In this document: positions 51,150 to 61,081 of the stretch, in pieces
Position numbering within the stretch: position 1 is the stretch's first letter
Layout of the letters: every line of letters begins with the position of its first letter
DNA from: Amarobacter sp964507025
GTDB taxonomy: Bacteria > Chloroflexota > Dehalococcoidia > Tepidiformales > Tepidiformaceae
NCBI GenBank assembly: GCA_964507025.1
Contig: CAZDOK010000001.1
Location: 336,672-400,671, forward strand
Direction of reading: 5' to 3'
Length of the DNA stretch: 64,000 nt
Program-made: the position numbers and the translations under genes
The notes under the pieces: model-generated
Databases searched by the model: none
What the model was told of the DNA's origin: nothing
What the model saw: the letters and a program-made list of their open reading frames with translations, nothing else

Positions 51150-54100
51150 ATGCGCAGAGCGGCTCTTACAGTGTTTGCCATCATCTCAGCTTTCATCTTC
51201 CCGTCGGTGTACGAGGTAGCCTCACCCGGCTCTATCGCGGGCGCCACACCGACGCTGAGCGGCGCCAAAGTGGCGTACATCCCTAATGGCGACTTCAGCG
51301 GCGTAGGGAAGGGCGAGGTCGGCACGCCGCCCGACAACCACGGGTTCGAGGCGGCCGGCGGGGCCGTGGGGACTCCGCTGGCCAACTACGACTTTGAGAC
51401 GGGAGCCCTCACCAACTGGACGACGACCGGCGGGACGCCGACGATCTTCTCCGATGGTCCGAGTGGGTATTATCTGGAACTCGGAGTGGGCGACAAGGCC
51501 CTGAGCGAAGCGTTCACGGTGGACGAGAAGGCCGAGACGCTGACCTTCGACTTCTCCTCGCCGGGCGGCGGCTACAACGTCTACGTCGACATCAAGTACG
51601 GATCCGGCTACTCGTCTACGTCCAGCAAGGGGTTCTCGTGCGCATCCGCCTGCTCGACGTGGACGACGCGCGAATTCGACGCGATCCCGTGGCGCGGCCA
51701 GAACATCAAACTGGAGTTGCGGCGATACACCGGCACGGCCTACATGGACAACGTTGGCTTTATGACCCAGGACCTCGTCGAGTGGACGCCGAACGACGGG
51801 ACCAAGGTGAGTCGGTGGACCGGCGGACCGGGAGGGGCATACGCGAGCACCACCACGACCGTGACCTCGAAAGCCTTCACAGTGGATGCCAACACCCAGA
51901 ATGCCCAAGTGGATGTGCGCGTGGACGCTACCTCGGGACAGGGGTACGACATCAAGGTACTCTCGGGCGCCAGTTACTCGATGGTCACGACGGTGTACTC
52001 AGGCTCGAGCACGGACACGACCTGGGGAACCCGCACCTTTGGCCTCGGCGACTTCGCCGGACAATCGGTGAAGATCCAGGTGGTCCCGAAGTCCGGCACT
52101 ACGCTGTCCTTTGACGCGGCAGGCATTGGGAGCCACCTGCTCCCCGGGTGGTCGGCCAGCGGCAGTGATCCCCTCAGTCTCGGCGGCTCGGGGACGGAGC
52201 TCGGATACGTTGCGAACGTCGGCCAGCTCATCTCCGGCGAGTTCACGCTCGACGGCAGCGGTTACAAGGGCAACGTCCGCGGCAACTGGTTCCGCATCCG
52301 TTATCGGATGAAGTTCAACTTCAACAACACGCCGAGCGACTTGGGCTCGACTCTCCGGGTTGAGATCCCCGGATGGTCGTCGCCCGTTTTTACGGCCGTC
52401 GGCAAGCTTCAGGGCTCCCCGTATGACCCGACGGATGTTTGGCTGGAGAAGGACTTCTTCGTCTCCAACCCCTCCTCCTACTATAGCCCGAGCCCGTTTG
52501 AGGCGAGCTTCCGCTTGAAGGGCTGGGGCCCCACTAGCTTCGGCTGCGGGGGGCCCGGGTGTGAGGGGAAACCGGATGTCGCCTGGATTCAGATGATCGA
52601 CGGGCCTGCGGGCAAGGGACCAATCGGGAACCCCAAAATGCCGGCACCGGCCTTCCCGGTTGGGGTCGAGGACGGCGCCTCCACGAGCGACGCAAGCCAG
52701 GACCCGGTGGACGTCATCTCGGGCAACTACTTCACTGCGAAGACCGACCTCGCCCTCCCCGGACTCGGCGTGCCACTCGCCTGGACCCGCTCCTATTCGG
52801 CCCAGGCGAACATGAACTCACTCGGCGAGACCGGGCCCATGGGCGCCAAGTGGTCCCACAACTGGCACGCCCGGCTCAAGGAGGTCGACGGCGGTAACCT
52901 CGTCCAGGTCAGCCTGGCCATGGGCGCCTCGCTCAACTTCTACAAGAACGGCTCCTCCTACCGGAACCCCGTTGGCTGGGAGGGCTCGCTCGTCAAGAAC
53001 AGTGGGGGCGACTGGACCCTTACCACCGCGAACCAGCTCGTCTACGCCTTCGACAGCTCGGGGCAGTGGACCTCGGTGACCGACCGCAACGGCAACACGA
53101 CCACGCTCGGGTACACGTCCGGCAAGCTCGCCAGCATCACCGACACCAGCAGCCGCTCGCTGACCATCACCTACGACGGAAACGGCCGCATCCAGTCGGT
53201 CAGCGACGGGACGCGTTCGGTGGAGTACGCCTACAACGCGGCCGGCGACCTGGTCGAAATCACCGACGTGATGGGCGGCACGATCGCGTACCAGTACTCC
53301 GGCCACCTCCTCACGCAGGGGACCGACGCGAAGGGGAACGTCTTCGTCCGCAACACCTACGACAGCTATGGCCGCGTCGTGGAACAGCTCGACGCCGACG
53401 ATGGCGTCACGACCATCGCCTACGACACGCCCGGGGCGGGCGCCACTCGCGTCACCGACCAGCGGGGCAAGCAGATCACCTACTACTTCGACCAGCAGAT
53501 GCGCATCACCGACGTGATGGACCACGACGGCGGCGTCACGACCACCACCTGGGACGCGAACAACAACAAGACGGCCGTCACGAACGCCCTCGGCAAGACG
53601 TGGAGCTACACGTATGACTCTCGCGGCAACGTCCTGACGGCGACCGACCCGCTGAGCAAGACCTGGACCTACACCTACAACAGCAACAACGACGTGCTCA
53701 CGGTCACCGACCCACTCAGCCGCGTGACCGAATACGAGTACGACGCCAGCGGCAACCTCGTGAAGGTCACCGACGCGCTGAACAACGAGACCAGCTTCAC
53801 GGTGAACGCTTCGGGCCTGGTGACCGCCGTCGAGGACCCGCTCAGCAACACGGCGACCTTCGGCTACGACAGCTACGGCAACCGCACCGGAGTGACCAAC
53901 GCCCTCTCGAAGACGTGGACCTTCACCTATGACGGCTTCGGCCGCGTGACTGAGGCCGAGGACCCGCTGGGGCACTCGACCACCTACACCTACAACGCTG
54001 CCAATCTCGTGGTCACCATCACCGACGAGCTCGGCAACGAGACCAGTTACACCTACGACGACAACGGCAACGTGCTCACGGTTACCGACGCGAACCTGAA

Positions 54101-56180
54101 CGTCACCACCTACGCCTACGACGATAAGGACCAGCTCGTCTCCATCACCGACGCCGCAAGCGGCACGTGGACCTTCGCCTACGATGCCGTAAGGAACCTG
54201 GTCGCGAAGACCAACCCGCGCGGCAAGACCACGACCTACACCTACGACAACCTCGGCCGCCTGCTGACGGAGACCGACCCCCTCTCGAACGTCCGCTCCT
54301 ACGAGTACGACCTCGCCGGGCGGCTCACTTCACGCACCGACCCGAAGAGCCAGGAGATCGAGTACACCTACAACGACCGCAACGAGCTCACCCGCATCGA
54401 CTACCCGGACCTGAGCTTCGTGAGCTTCGCCTACAACGACGCCGGCGCCCGCACCCAGATGGTCGACGCAACCGGCACGACGGCCTATGCCTACGACGAG
54501 CTCTACCGGCTGACGAGCGTCACCTTCCCCGGCTCGCGGACGGTGAGCTACGGCTACGATGCGGCCTCTCGGCGCACGTCGATCACCTACCCCGGCGGCT
54601 CGAACCAGGCGACGTACACCTACGACGCCGCCAACCGTCTCACAGCTGTCACCGGCTGGGACTCGAACTCCACCCAATATGGGTATGATGATGCGAACCG
54701 GATGACCAGCGCGACCCTCCCCTCGAGCACCGGCATCGTCACGTCCTACACCTACGATGACGGCGACCGCCTGACCCGCATCAGTCACGTCAAGGACGGC
54801 TCCACCACCGTGGCGAGCGTCGCCTACACCCTGGACGATGTCGGCAACCGCACGCAGCGGGTCGACCAGCAGGGCACGCACACCTACGCCTACGACGACC
54901 TCTACCGGCTGACGTCGGTCACCTACCCCGGCCCGAGCACGACGACCTACGCCTTCGACGCCTTCGGCAACCGCACCGGCATGACCACCTCCGCCGGGAC
55001 CACCAACTACACCTACGACGACGCCGACCGCATCACCGAGGTGCAGCCGCCGAGCCCTGCATCAGCCATCGCCTACGACTGGGACGACAACGGCAACCTG
55101 GTCGAACGTGGCGCCGACAGCTTTGAGTGGGACCACGAAGACCGCATGGTCTCGGCCACGGTGAACTCGGTGACGAGCACCTTCGCCTACCGGGGCGACG
55201 GCCTGCGCGACAGCCGGACGGTCGGCATGACCACCACAACCTTCACCTGGGACATCAACGCGGGCCTGCCGGTGGTCCTGGACGACGGGAACCAGTACGT
55301 CTACGGCGCCGGGCTGTCCTCGATGAAGCAGGGCGGGAACTGGTACTACTACCTGGCCGACGGGCTGGGCTCGACGATGGCGATCGTTGACAGCTCTGGG
55401 AACAGCCAGAAGTCGTACCAGTACGACGTGTACGGCGAGGTGACAGGCGGCTCGGGCAGCCTGGCGAACGAGTTCGACTTCGCTGGCCAGCAGACGGACG
55501 CCAGCACCGGCCTGCAGTACCTCCGCGCCAGGTACTACGACCCGGCCACGGGGGTGTTCCTGAGCAGGGAGCCTCTGGAGCGGCTGCCGGGCTGGATGGG
55601 GAATCCCTTCGGGTACGCCGGAGGGAATGCGGTTAGCCGCACGGACCCGACCGGATTGATACCAATGGAGGGTTGCGAGCCCAGTTGTCAGGTCAGCGCG
55701 GGCCCACCCGGTTGGTTCGCCCCTGAAGGCAGATGGTTCGAGCGCCGAGGCGACGACTACTACCTGTGCGGCATGCCCGACGCCCGTATATACAATCCCG
55801 CCCAGCCTTACTGCGACAAGTTTGATCCTGCGAAGGTCGCTGCAAAAACAAGCGCCTGCCAACTGTGCGACGAGGTCCTGCTCGCCGGCGTTGGTGCAAC
55901 GTGGCGGATCGGTGAGTATACCTTCACGGGAAGCGCCAAGTACGGACGAGACCGGATGAAGGCCTACCGGTGGACCAAAGGTGACCTGGATAAGATCAAG
56001 CGTGGCACTCGCTATCGGGACGCCTACGGAAACACCGTCTACACGCGCCAAAACGGCGATGGAACATTGGACTGGCTCGTTGAAAGCCCCGAGGGCCACA
56101 TTGTCACGATGATGCGCGGTGCGGACGCTAGGCAGGTGAGCATGGCAATCCAGGAAATGAAGTGGAGCGTTCTCCCTTGA
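51150..56180 (+). CDS. Full-length secreted Rhs/YD-repeat polymorphic toxin
   Basis: 1676 aa. Signal peptide at 1-31 (ALTVFAIISAFIFPSVY). Two jelly-roll-like modules at about 75-330, with paired sequences FTVDEKAETLTFDF and FTVDANTQNAQVDV. A DUF6531-type entry lies at about 516 (QDPVDVISGNYFTAKTDL), then some 25 YD repeats to about 1400, and the Rhs core end QYLRARYYDPATGVFLS. After SRTDPTGL (about 1500) comes a unique 175-residue tip with several cysteines and KYGRDRMKAYRWTKGDL; its activity is unrecognised. WapA-like secretion in a monoderm is likely. An immunity gene overlaps its 3' end. Confidence 0.93.
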   Translation: MRRAALTVFAIISAFIFPSVYEVASPGSIAGATPTLSGAKVAYIPNGDFSGVGKGEVGTPPDNHGFEAAGGAVGTPLANYDFETGALTNWTTTGGTPTIFSDGPSGYYLELGVGDKALSEAFTVDEKAETLTFDFSSPGGGYNVYVDIKYGSGYSSTSSKGFSCASACSTWTTREFDAIPWRGQNIKLELRRYTGTAYMDNVGFMTQDLVEWTPNDGTKVSRWTGGPGGAYASTTTTVTSKAFTVDANTQNAQVDVRVDATSGQGYDIKVLSGASYSMVTTVYSGSSTDTTWGTRTFGLGDFAGQSVKIQVVPKSGTTLSFDAAGIGSHLLPGWSASGSDPLSLGGSGTELGYVANVGQLISGEFTLDGSGYKGNVRGNWFRIRYRMKFNFNNTPSDLGSTLRVEIPGWSSPVFTAVGKLQGSPYDPTDVWLEKDFFVSNPSSYYSPSPFEASFRLKGWGPTSFGCGGPGCEGKPDVAWIQMIDGPAGKGPIGNPKMPAPAFPVGVEDGASTSDASQDPVDVISGNYFTAKTDLALPGLGVPLAWTRSYSAQANMNSLGETGPMGAKWSHNWHARLKEVDGGNLVQVSLAMGASLNFYKNGSSYRNPVGWEGSLVKNSGGDWTLTTANQLVYAFDSSGQWTSVTDRNGNTTTLGYTSGKLASITDTSSRSLTITYDGNGRIQSVSDGTRSVEYAYNAAGDLVEITDVMGGTIAYQYSGHLLTQGTDAKGNVFVRNTYDSYGRVVEQLDADDGVTTIAYDTPGAGATRVTDQRGKQITYYFDQQMRITDVMDHDGGVTTTTWDANNNKTAVTNALGKTWSYTYDSRGNVLTATDPLSKTWTYTYNSNNDVLTVTDPLSRVTEYEYDASGNLVKVTDALNNETSFTVNASGLVTAVEDPLSNTATFGYDSYGNRTGVTNALSKTWTFTYDGFGRVTEAEDPLGHSTTYTYNAANLVVTITDELGNETSYTYDDNGNVLTVTDANLNVTTYAYDDKDQLVSITDAASGTWTFAYDAVRNLVAKTNPRGKTTTYTYDNLGRLLTETDPLSNVRSYEYDLAGRLTSRTDPKSQEIEYTYNDRNELTRIDYPDLSFVSFAYNDAGARTQMVDATGTTAYAYDELYRLTSVTFPGSRTVSYGYDAASRRTSITYPGGSNQATYTYDAANRLTAVTGWDSNSTQYGYDDANRMTSATLPSSTGIVTSYTYDDGDRLTRISHVKDGSTTVASVAYTLDDVGNRTQRVDQQGTHTYAYDDLYRLTSVTYPGPSTTTYAFDAFGNRTGMTTSAGTTNYTYDDADRITEVQPPSPASAIAYDWDDNGNLVERGADSFEWDHEDRMVSATVNSVTSTFAYRGDGLRDSRTVGMTTTTFTWDINAGLPVVLDDGNQYVYGAGLSSMKQGGNWYYYLADGLGSTMAIVDSSGNSQKSYQYDVYGEVTGGSGSLANEFDFAGQQTDASTGLQYLRARYYDPATGVFLSREPLERLPGWMGNPFGYAGGNAVSRTDPTGLIPMEGCEPSCQVSAGPPGWFAPEGRWFERRGDDYYLCGMPDARIYNPAQPYCDKFDPAKVAAKTSACQLCDEVLLAGVGATWRIGEYTFTGSAKYGRDRMKAYRWTKGDLDKIKRGTRYRDAYGNTVYTRQNGDGTLDWLVESPEGHIVTMMRGADARQVSMAIQEMKWSVLP

Positions 56181-56584
56181 AGCACACTATGTCGGTCGAC
56201 GTTGCGTTATATCACGAGACGCTGGAAGCCGAGCGGGTGACCGTTGCGCTCTGTATCCAACCTGTCTGGACGAGGAGAAAGGGGGATCTGAACGAGTCTC
56301 TCGGAATGCGAACTCCATCTCACGTATGGGCTTACTCGACAGAAGGCCTCGTAGGCGAACCTTCACTTAAAGCACACATCAACCGATTACTTGCTGAGTT
56401 CCTGCCGGTGGCCGATGAGCTGCACTTGTTACAGCATGAGGGGTGGACAGGCAGAATCACGGTAGTGTACGGCTTCGCAGCAGGACAACACGTGGCTTTC
56501 GAAGTGCCACCTGAACAACTCTTGCCCCTCGCCAGCCTCGGGCTGGCGCTGAACGTGTTTGGCTTCTTGGAAGGCTCAGGTTGA
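56162..56584 (+). CDS. Putative immunity protein, DUF4279-like
   Basis: 140 aa. The pattern QPVWTRRKGDLNES, VWAYSTEG, INRLLAEFLPVADELH and LASLGLALNVFGF follows DUF4279 proteins, which often sit next to toxin genes. GTG at 56162 (AGGA 6 nt upstream) overlaps the rhs end by 19 nt; an ATG at 56189 is an alternative. Position and overlap make it the cognate immunity gene of the full-length Rhs tip. The gene is visibly less GC-rich than the core. Confidence 0.75.
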   Translation: MERSPLKHTMSVDVALYHETLEAERVTVALCIQPVWTRRKGDLNESLGMRTPSHVWAYSTEGLVGEPSLKAHINRLLAEFLPVADELHLLQHEGWTGRITVVYGFAAGQHVAFEVPPEQLLPLASLGLALNVFGFLEGSG

Positions 56585-56585
56585 T

Positions 56586-57479
56586 GGCGGCGGTCTCAAG
56601 ACGAACGAGTACCTCTACGGGGCGGGTCTTTCCGCAATGAAGCAGTCGGGCGACTGGTCCTTCTTCAGGAAGGACTACCTGGCCGACGGCCTCGGCTCCA
56701 CGATGGTTGTTGTCGACGCGAACGGCGATGTCGAGAACGGCTACACGTACGACGCCTACGGCGAGCCGACGGTCACGGGCAGCCTGGCGAACGAGTTCGA
56801 CTTCGCCGGCCAGCAGACGGACCCCACCGCGCTCCAGTATCTGCGGGCGCGGTACTACGACCCGGCGACAGGGGTGTTCTTGAGCCGGGACCCGCTGGCA
56901 CAGCTGCCCTCGTGGCTCGGAAGCCCCTTCGGGAATGCATACGCTGATCCAGTCGGGCTAAACGACCCGACCGGGCTGGACAGCCCGGTCGATGACCTGA
57001 GAAGGCGGCTCCACCCCTGCAACCTCGGTGTCATCGGGCGCGAGGCCTGTGAGCAAGCAGGCCGGGTTAAGGAAGCGGGGGAAGGGGTTGGCAATGCCGT
57101 CAATCGCGCGGTCGAGGGCGCGACCGGTCCCGTAAGGATGGTCCAGGACATCGTCGCGTTCGCCGTGGTGGTTGGATCGATGAGTCTCCTCGGAGAGTAT
57201 GCCCATTACCGAATCAAAGCGTGTGCACTGAGCGTGGAGTGTCGCTCGATACTGGATAACCTCAATCAGTTTCGAACTCTTAACGCAGCTGAACTCGCGC
57301 TTGCGGCCAGAGGCTTCCGAGGTGCGAGCATTCTTCTGAGTATTGCATCTGGCGTATGGCAAGCCTACAAAAGGGCATTCGATTCATCGCAGCAACCCTG
57401 GACCGCCCTAAGAGGGAAAGTCGAGTATCAGGAAAGAGCCAGGATCGAGAGCGGGATCTGGTCAGGTACGTGGGATTAG
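56586..57479 (+). pseudogene. Orphan Rhs cassette 1: core fragment plus membrane-type tip
   Basis: 298 codons without their own start, beginning near TNEYLYGAGLSAMKQ, equivalent to residue 1375 of the full-length Rhs. The core continues through LQYLRARYYDPATGVF to LNDPTGLDSP. The tip begins with HPCNLGVIGREACEQ and holds hydrophobic helices (IVAFAVVVGSMSLLGEY and GASILLSIASGVW). It lacks the N-terminal 80% of an Rhs protein and can act only after recombination, or if read from a cryptic start. It is followed directly by a membrane protein gene. Confidence 0.8.
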
Positions 57480-57700
57480 TGACGGTGAAGAGATGGCTGT
57501 TCTGGCCCGGTTCGGGTCCTTGGTGGAAGGCCTACGCGACGATCATAGCATTGTTCATGTGCTCGGTGGCATTGGCGTTGGTCTCGGACTTCGGGAAGAC
57601 AGTCGCCGCTGTGGTTGGAACATTGGCGGCACCTCTGACGATCGCGTTGTACTACGTCGACTACCGGGTTCACGGCGAACGGCCGGGACAAAGCCGTTGA
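57479..57700 (+). CDS. Putative membrane immunity protein of cassette 1
   Basis: 73 aa from a GTG that overlaps the TAG of cassette 1 (TAGTG). Two TM helices: KAYATIIALFMCSVALALV and TVAAVVGTLAAPLTIALYYV. The end is basic. No family recognised. Size, topology and coupling fit an immunity protein against a membrane-acting tip. The frame is open further upstream inside the toxin, but that part is not used. Confidence 0.65.
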   Translation: MTVKRWLFWPGSGPWWKAYATIIALFMCSVALALVSDFGKTVAAVVGTLAAPLTIALYYVDYRVHGERPGQSR

Positions 57701-57710
57701 AGATCCGGAG

Positions 57711-58613
57711 ATGGCCGCTTTCAGCCACCCCGGCCACAGCCGGACCGTGGGCATGACCACCACCACCTTCACGTGGGACATCAACGCGAGCCTGTCCGTG
57801 GTCCTGCACGATGGTCCTTCCGGGGAAGAATATCTCTGTGGCGCGGGGCTCTCGGCGATGAAGCAGTCGGGCGACTGGTCTTGCTACCTCGCAAGCGGCC
57901 TGGGCTCGACGATGGCTGCTGTCGATAGTACCGGCATGGTCGTCCGCGATTACCAATACGACGTGTACGGCGCACCCACCGGCGGTTCGGGCAGCCTGGC
58001 GAACGAGTTCGACTTCGCCGGCCAGCAGACCGACCCGACGGGCCTCCAGTACCTGCGCGCCAGGTACTACGACCCGGCCGCGGGGGTGTTCCTGAGCAGG
58101 GAGCCTCTGGAGCGGCTGCCGGGCTGGATGGGGAATCTGTTCGGTTATGCGGGCGGGAACCCCGCACGGCTGGTCGACCCAACAGGGCTGGTGCCGGTGG
58201 ATGGCGGGCAAGGAGGCGGATCCAGTAAAGGTACTGGCGGTCGCGGAGGGGGAGGTGGAACGTCTGGTGGCAATCGTGTCACTGGCAAAGCACCCGGTGG
58301 GTGGGAACCGATTCTGAAAGGGCGAGCTGGTGTTCGATCAATCAAGGGTGCGCTAGAGTCCGAAGGGCACAGAATTGTGGGCCAAGAGGTGCGAGTCGAG
58401 ACACCGTGGGGCACGCGCGTCATTGACCTCATCGCCGAATACAAAGGCAAGTTCTACGGAATAGAGGTCAAGAACGGGCCTTACGCCCGGCAGAGGCCCT
58501 GGCAGCAGATCAAGGATGGATGGCTGAATCATTCGCCTGTAGAGGTCACACTCGCCGACGGTCGAGTTGTGACCCTCGAAGGGACTTCCACGGTGTACGT
58601 GGACGTACCATAG
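57711..58613 (+). CDS. Orphan Rhs cassette 2: core fragment plus PD-(D/E)XK nuclease tip
   Basis: 300 aa. Core homology starts at SRTVGMTTTTFTWDINA near residue 10 and runs to ERLPGWMGNLFGYAGGN and LVDPTGL. A glycine-rich linker (GGRGGGGGTSGG) leads to a C-terminal domain with GHRIVGQEVRVETPWG, RVIDLIAEYKGKFYGIEVKNG, i.e. Asp followed by Glu-x-Lys, the restriction-endonuclease-like toxin pattern. An ATG exists at 57711, but no signal peptide. A soluble candidate immunity gene follows 3 nt later. Confidence 0.82.
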   Translation: MAAFSHPGHSRTVGMTTTTFTWDINASLSVVLHDGPSGEEYLCGAGLSAMKQSGDWSCYLASGLGSTMAAVDSTGMVVRDYQYDVYGAPTGGSGSLANEFDFAGQQTDPTGLQYLRARYYDPAAGVFLSREPLERLPGWMGNLFGYAGGNPARLVDPTGLVPVDGGQGGGSSKGTGGRGGGGGTSGGNRVTGKAPGGWEPILKGRAGVRSIKGALESEGHRIVGQEVRVETPWGTRVIDLIAEYKGKFYGIEVKNGPYARQRPWQQIKDGWLNHSPVEVTLADGRVVTLEGTSTVYVDVP

Positions 58614-58616
58614 CCG

Positions 58617-59258
58617 ATGCCAGGGGGTTCCGTGCAGCTGTCGTCCCAGATCCTTGATGGTGCCCTCTCGACCGTGTGGAAAGAAGTGCTGAAGCCGTTG
58701 GGTTTCGAGCGAATTGGCAAACGCGGCTTTGCGAGGCACGGACCCCGTGATGCCACGTCACGAATTGTGTTTCAGCTCGTCCATGCCCGCACCGATCCCG
58801 AAGTTGACATCTACTTCAGTATTGGTTGGGGCAGGTTACGTCGAGTAGAGGCAGCGTGGCTCGGGAGCGATGAGGAGGCCGCCTCGGTAGCTCAATTCGG
58901 AGACTCCGTCGGCCATATCACTCCGCCGTTCCGTTTCCGGAGCATCCCAATGGCCAACGCCCAATCGCTGGCGGCGGCCCTCGCATCGGAGCTACGGGAT
59001 AGCGTTCTGCCCTTCTTGGCCAGATACTCCGACATGGTATCCGCCGTCGAGTGCTGGGACGGAGAGTACCCATATGCCCGCGTGAATGCCAGATTGTATG
59101 GCCCCCTGGGAAGACTCGCACTCGGAGATGCGGCCGGGGCCGTGGCGTCCGCACACCGACACCTCGCGCGACTCCAGGAGTCCGGTGCAGATGAGGACTT
59201 GCTCGCCGACCAGCGCAGATTAATCGCATTCCTTGAAGCGTCCCGAGCACGAACGTGA
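58617..59258 (+). CDS. Putative immunity protein of cassette 2, DUF4304-like
   Basis: 213 aa, soluble. The start WKEVLKPLGFERIGKRGFARHG followed by FQLVHARTDPEVDIYFSIGW resembles DUF4304 proteins. The C-terminal 60 residues form a helical repeat (AAGAVASAHRHLARLQESG). It begins 3 nt after the nuclease-tip stop. ATG 58617 or GTG 58632 (after AGGGGG) are both possible starts. Immunity against the nuclease tip is inferred from position. Confidence 0.65.
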   Translation: MPGGSVQLSSQILDGALSTVWKEVLKPLGFERIGKRGFARHGPRDATSRIVFQLVHARTDPEVDIYFSIGWGRLRRVEAAWLGSDEEAASVAQFGDSVGHITPPFRFRSIPMANAQSLAAALASELRDSVLPFLARYSDMVSAVECWDGEYPYARVNARLYGPLGRLALGDAAGAVASAHRHLARLQESGADEDLLADQRRLIAFLEASRART

Positions 59259-59299
59259 CGCACGTTCGCACTTTCAACTCGACCGCTACCACGGGTCTA

Positions 59300-60855
59300 C
59301 GCCAGCCTCACAGATGTCACAGGCTGAGACTCGAACTCCACCCAGTATGGGTATGATGATGCGAACCGGATGACCAGCGCGACCCTCCCCTCGAGCACCG
59401 GCATCGTCACCAGCTACACCTACGATGACGCGGACCGCCTGACCGGCATCAGCCACGTCAAGGACGGCTCGACCACGGTCGCGAGCGTCGCCTACACGCT
59501 GGACGACGTGGGCAACCGCACCGGGCGGGTGGACCCAGCAGGGCACGCACACCTACGCCTACGACGACCACTACCGGCTGACCTCGGTCACCTACCCTGG
59601 CCCGAGCACGACGACCTACGCCTTCGACGCCTTCGGCAACCGGACGGGCATGACCACCTCCGCCGGGACGACCACCTACACCCACGATGACGCCGACCGG
59701 ATCACCGAGGTCCAGCCGCCGAGCCCTGCATCAGCCATCGCCTACACGTGGGACGACAACGGCAACCTGGTCGAGCGCGGCAGCGACACGTTTGAATGGG
59801 ACTACGAAGACCGCATGGTCGAGGCCACGGTGAACTCCGTGACGAGCACCTTCGCCTACCGGGGCGATCGCCTCCGCGATAGCCGCACGGTGGGCATGGT
59901 GACGACGCAGTTCACGTGGGATATCAACGCCGGTCTGCCGGTGGTCCTGGACGACGGCAACCAGTACGTCTACGGCGCGGGACTCTCGGCGATGAAGCAG
60001 GGCGGGAGCTGGTACTACTACCTTGCCGACGGCCTCAGCTCGACGATGGCGATCGTGGATGCGTCCGGTGATGTCGAGAACGGCTACACCTACGACGTCT
60101 ACGGCGAGCCAACGGTCACCGGCAGCCTGGCGAACGAGTTCGACTTCGCTGGCCAGCAGACGGACCCCACGGGCCTGCAGTACCTGCGCGCCAGGTACTA
60201 CGACCCGGCCACGGGAACGTTCCTGAGCAGGGACCCAATGGCGCTGGTTCCTTCATGGACCGGAAGCCCGAACGGTTATGCACATTTCAATCCAGCGTCT
60301 CGATCTGACCCATCTGGCCTAGATTCCCCGTGGCCGTCCGGATGGGGCATCCCTCATCCATGTGATATAGGGGCCGTCAACCGAATGGTCTGCGACCGAG
60401 GGGCCGAACTGGCCAAGAACCTCGCGGACGCGGTCTCGTCATTGGTGGATTACATCAATTCCAGCAGTTTCCTGGCCATGCTCGAACTCCTGGGGGAAAA
60501 AGGGAAGAACCTGGCTTCCGCGATTCGGCGTTCGGGCATCGAGTGGCTCGGTGACCCCCTCAATCGCATCACAGTCGCTTTGGTGGCTTCCGAGATAGCA
60601 GCAAAACTGGCGTGCGCTGGTGCGCTCGCCAGTGGAGGAGCTCTGATAGGTGCTTGTGCGTCAGCGGTGGCAGCGTACGGAAGCGCCTTGAAGCTCCGCT
60701 ATGACATCCTGCGACAGAGGCATTCGACAGGAGAAATTACCGACCGGCAACTTGCGTGTCAGGCTATAACGGACATCGTTGGTGCAGTCGCCCCGGTATC
60801 AACAGGACCTGTGACAAGGGCAATCATGGGGGAGATGGCGTGCAGGGCGACCTAG
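59300..60855 (+). pseudogene. Orphan Rhs cassette 3, interrupted by a stop and a frameshift
   Basis: Core homology begins near the Asn-Arg-Leu-Thr codons of the full-length gene. An in-frame TGA at 59325-59327 replaces the Trp codon of VTGWDSN. An extra C near 59534 shifts the frame between NRTGRVD and THTYAYDD. From 59560 the frame is clean to the end (ORF from 59650, 401 aa). The tip starts GLDSPW with HPCDIGAVNRMVCD and carries hydrophobic segments around LACAGALASGGALIGAC. Followed by two small membrane genes. Confidence 0.85.
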
Positions 60856-60865
60856 GAAGAGGCTG

Positions 60866-61081
60866 ATGGAGTTCTTAGCGTGGCTGTTGCTGTTCGGCGT
60901 GGGGTATCTCTCTGCTCCCGTGTTTGCGAGCTGGAGGTTTGCGAAAACACCGCAGAAGTGGCTCGTGAACTTCGCTTGGAGCGCAAGCTGGCTAGGCCTT
61001 GTGAGCGCATTGTGCGGTTACTTCATGTGGCGAGCGTGTAAGGCGATCCTCAATTGGAGGTCGGAGGGCCATGGATGGTAG
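60866..61081 (+). CDS. Putative membrane immunity protein A of cassette 3
   Basis: 71 aa. Two TM helices (FLAWLLLFGVGYLSAPVFA and FAWSASWLGLVSALCGYF). AGAGG lies upstream, 10 nt after the cassette 3 stop. Overlaps the next gene by 11 nt. No family known. Confidence 0.6.
   Translation: MEFLAWLLLFGVGYLSAPVFASWRFAKTPQKWLVNFAWSASWLGLVSALCGYFMWRACKAILNWRSEGHGW

Noticed and set aside
52818..53975. 385-codon minus-strand open frame
   Set aside because: Antisense to the YD repeats of rhs; its Val-, Gly- and Arg-rich repeats only mirror the repeat unit.
53200..55100. Regular repeats that might suggest a CRISPR array
   Set aside because: They are degenerate YD-repeat codons in one long coding frame, with no identical repeats and unique spacers.
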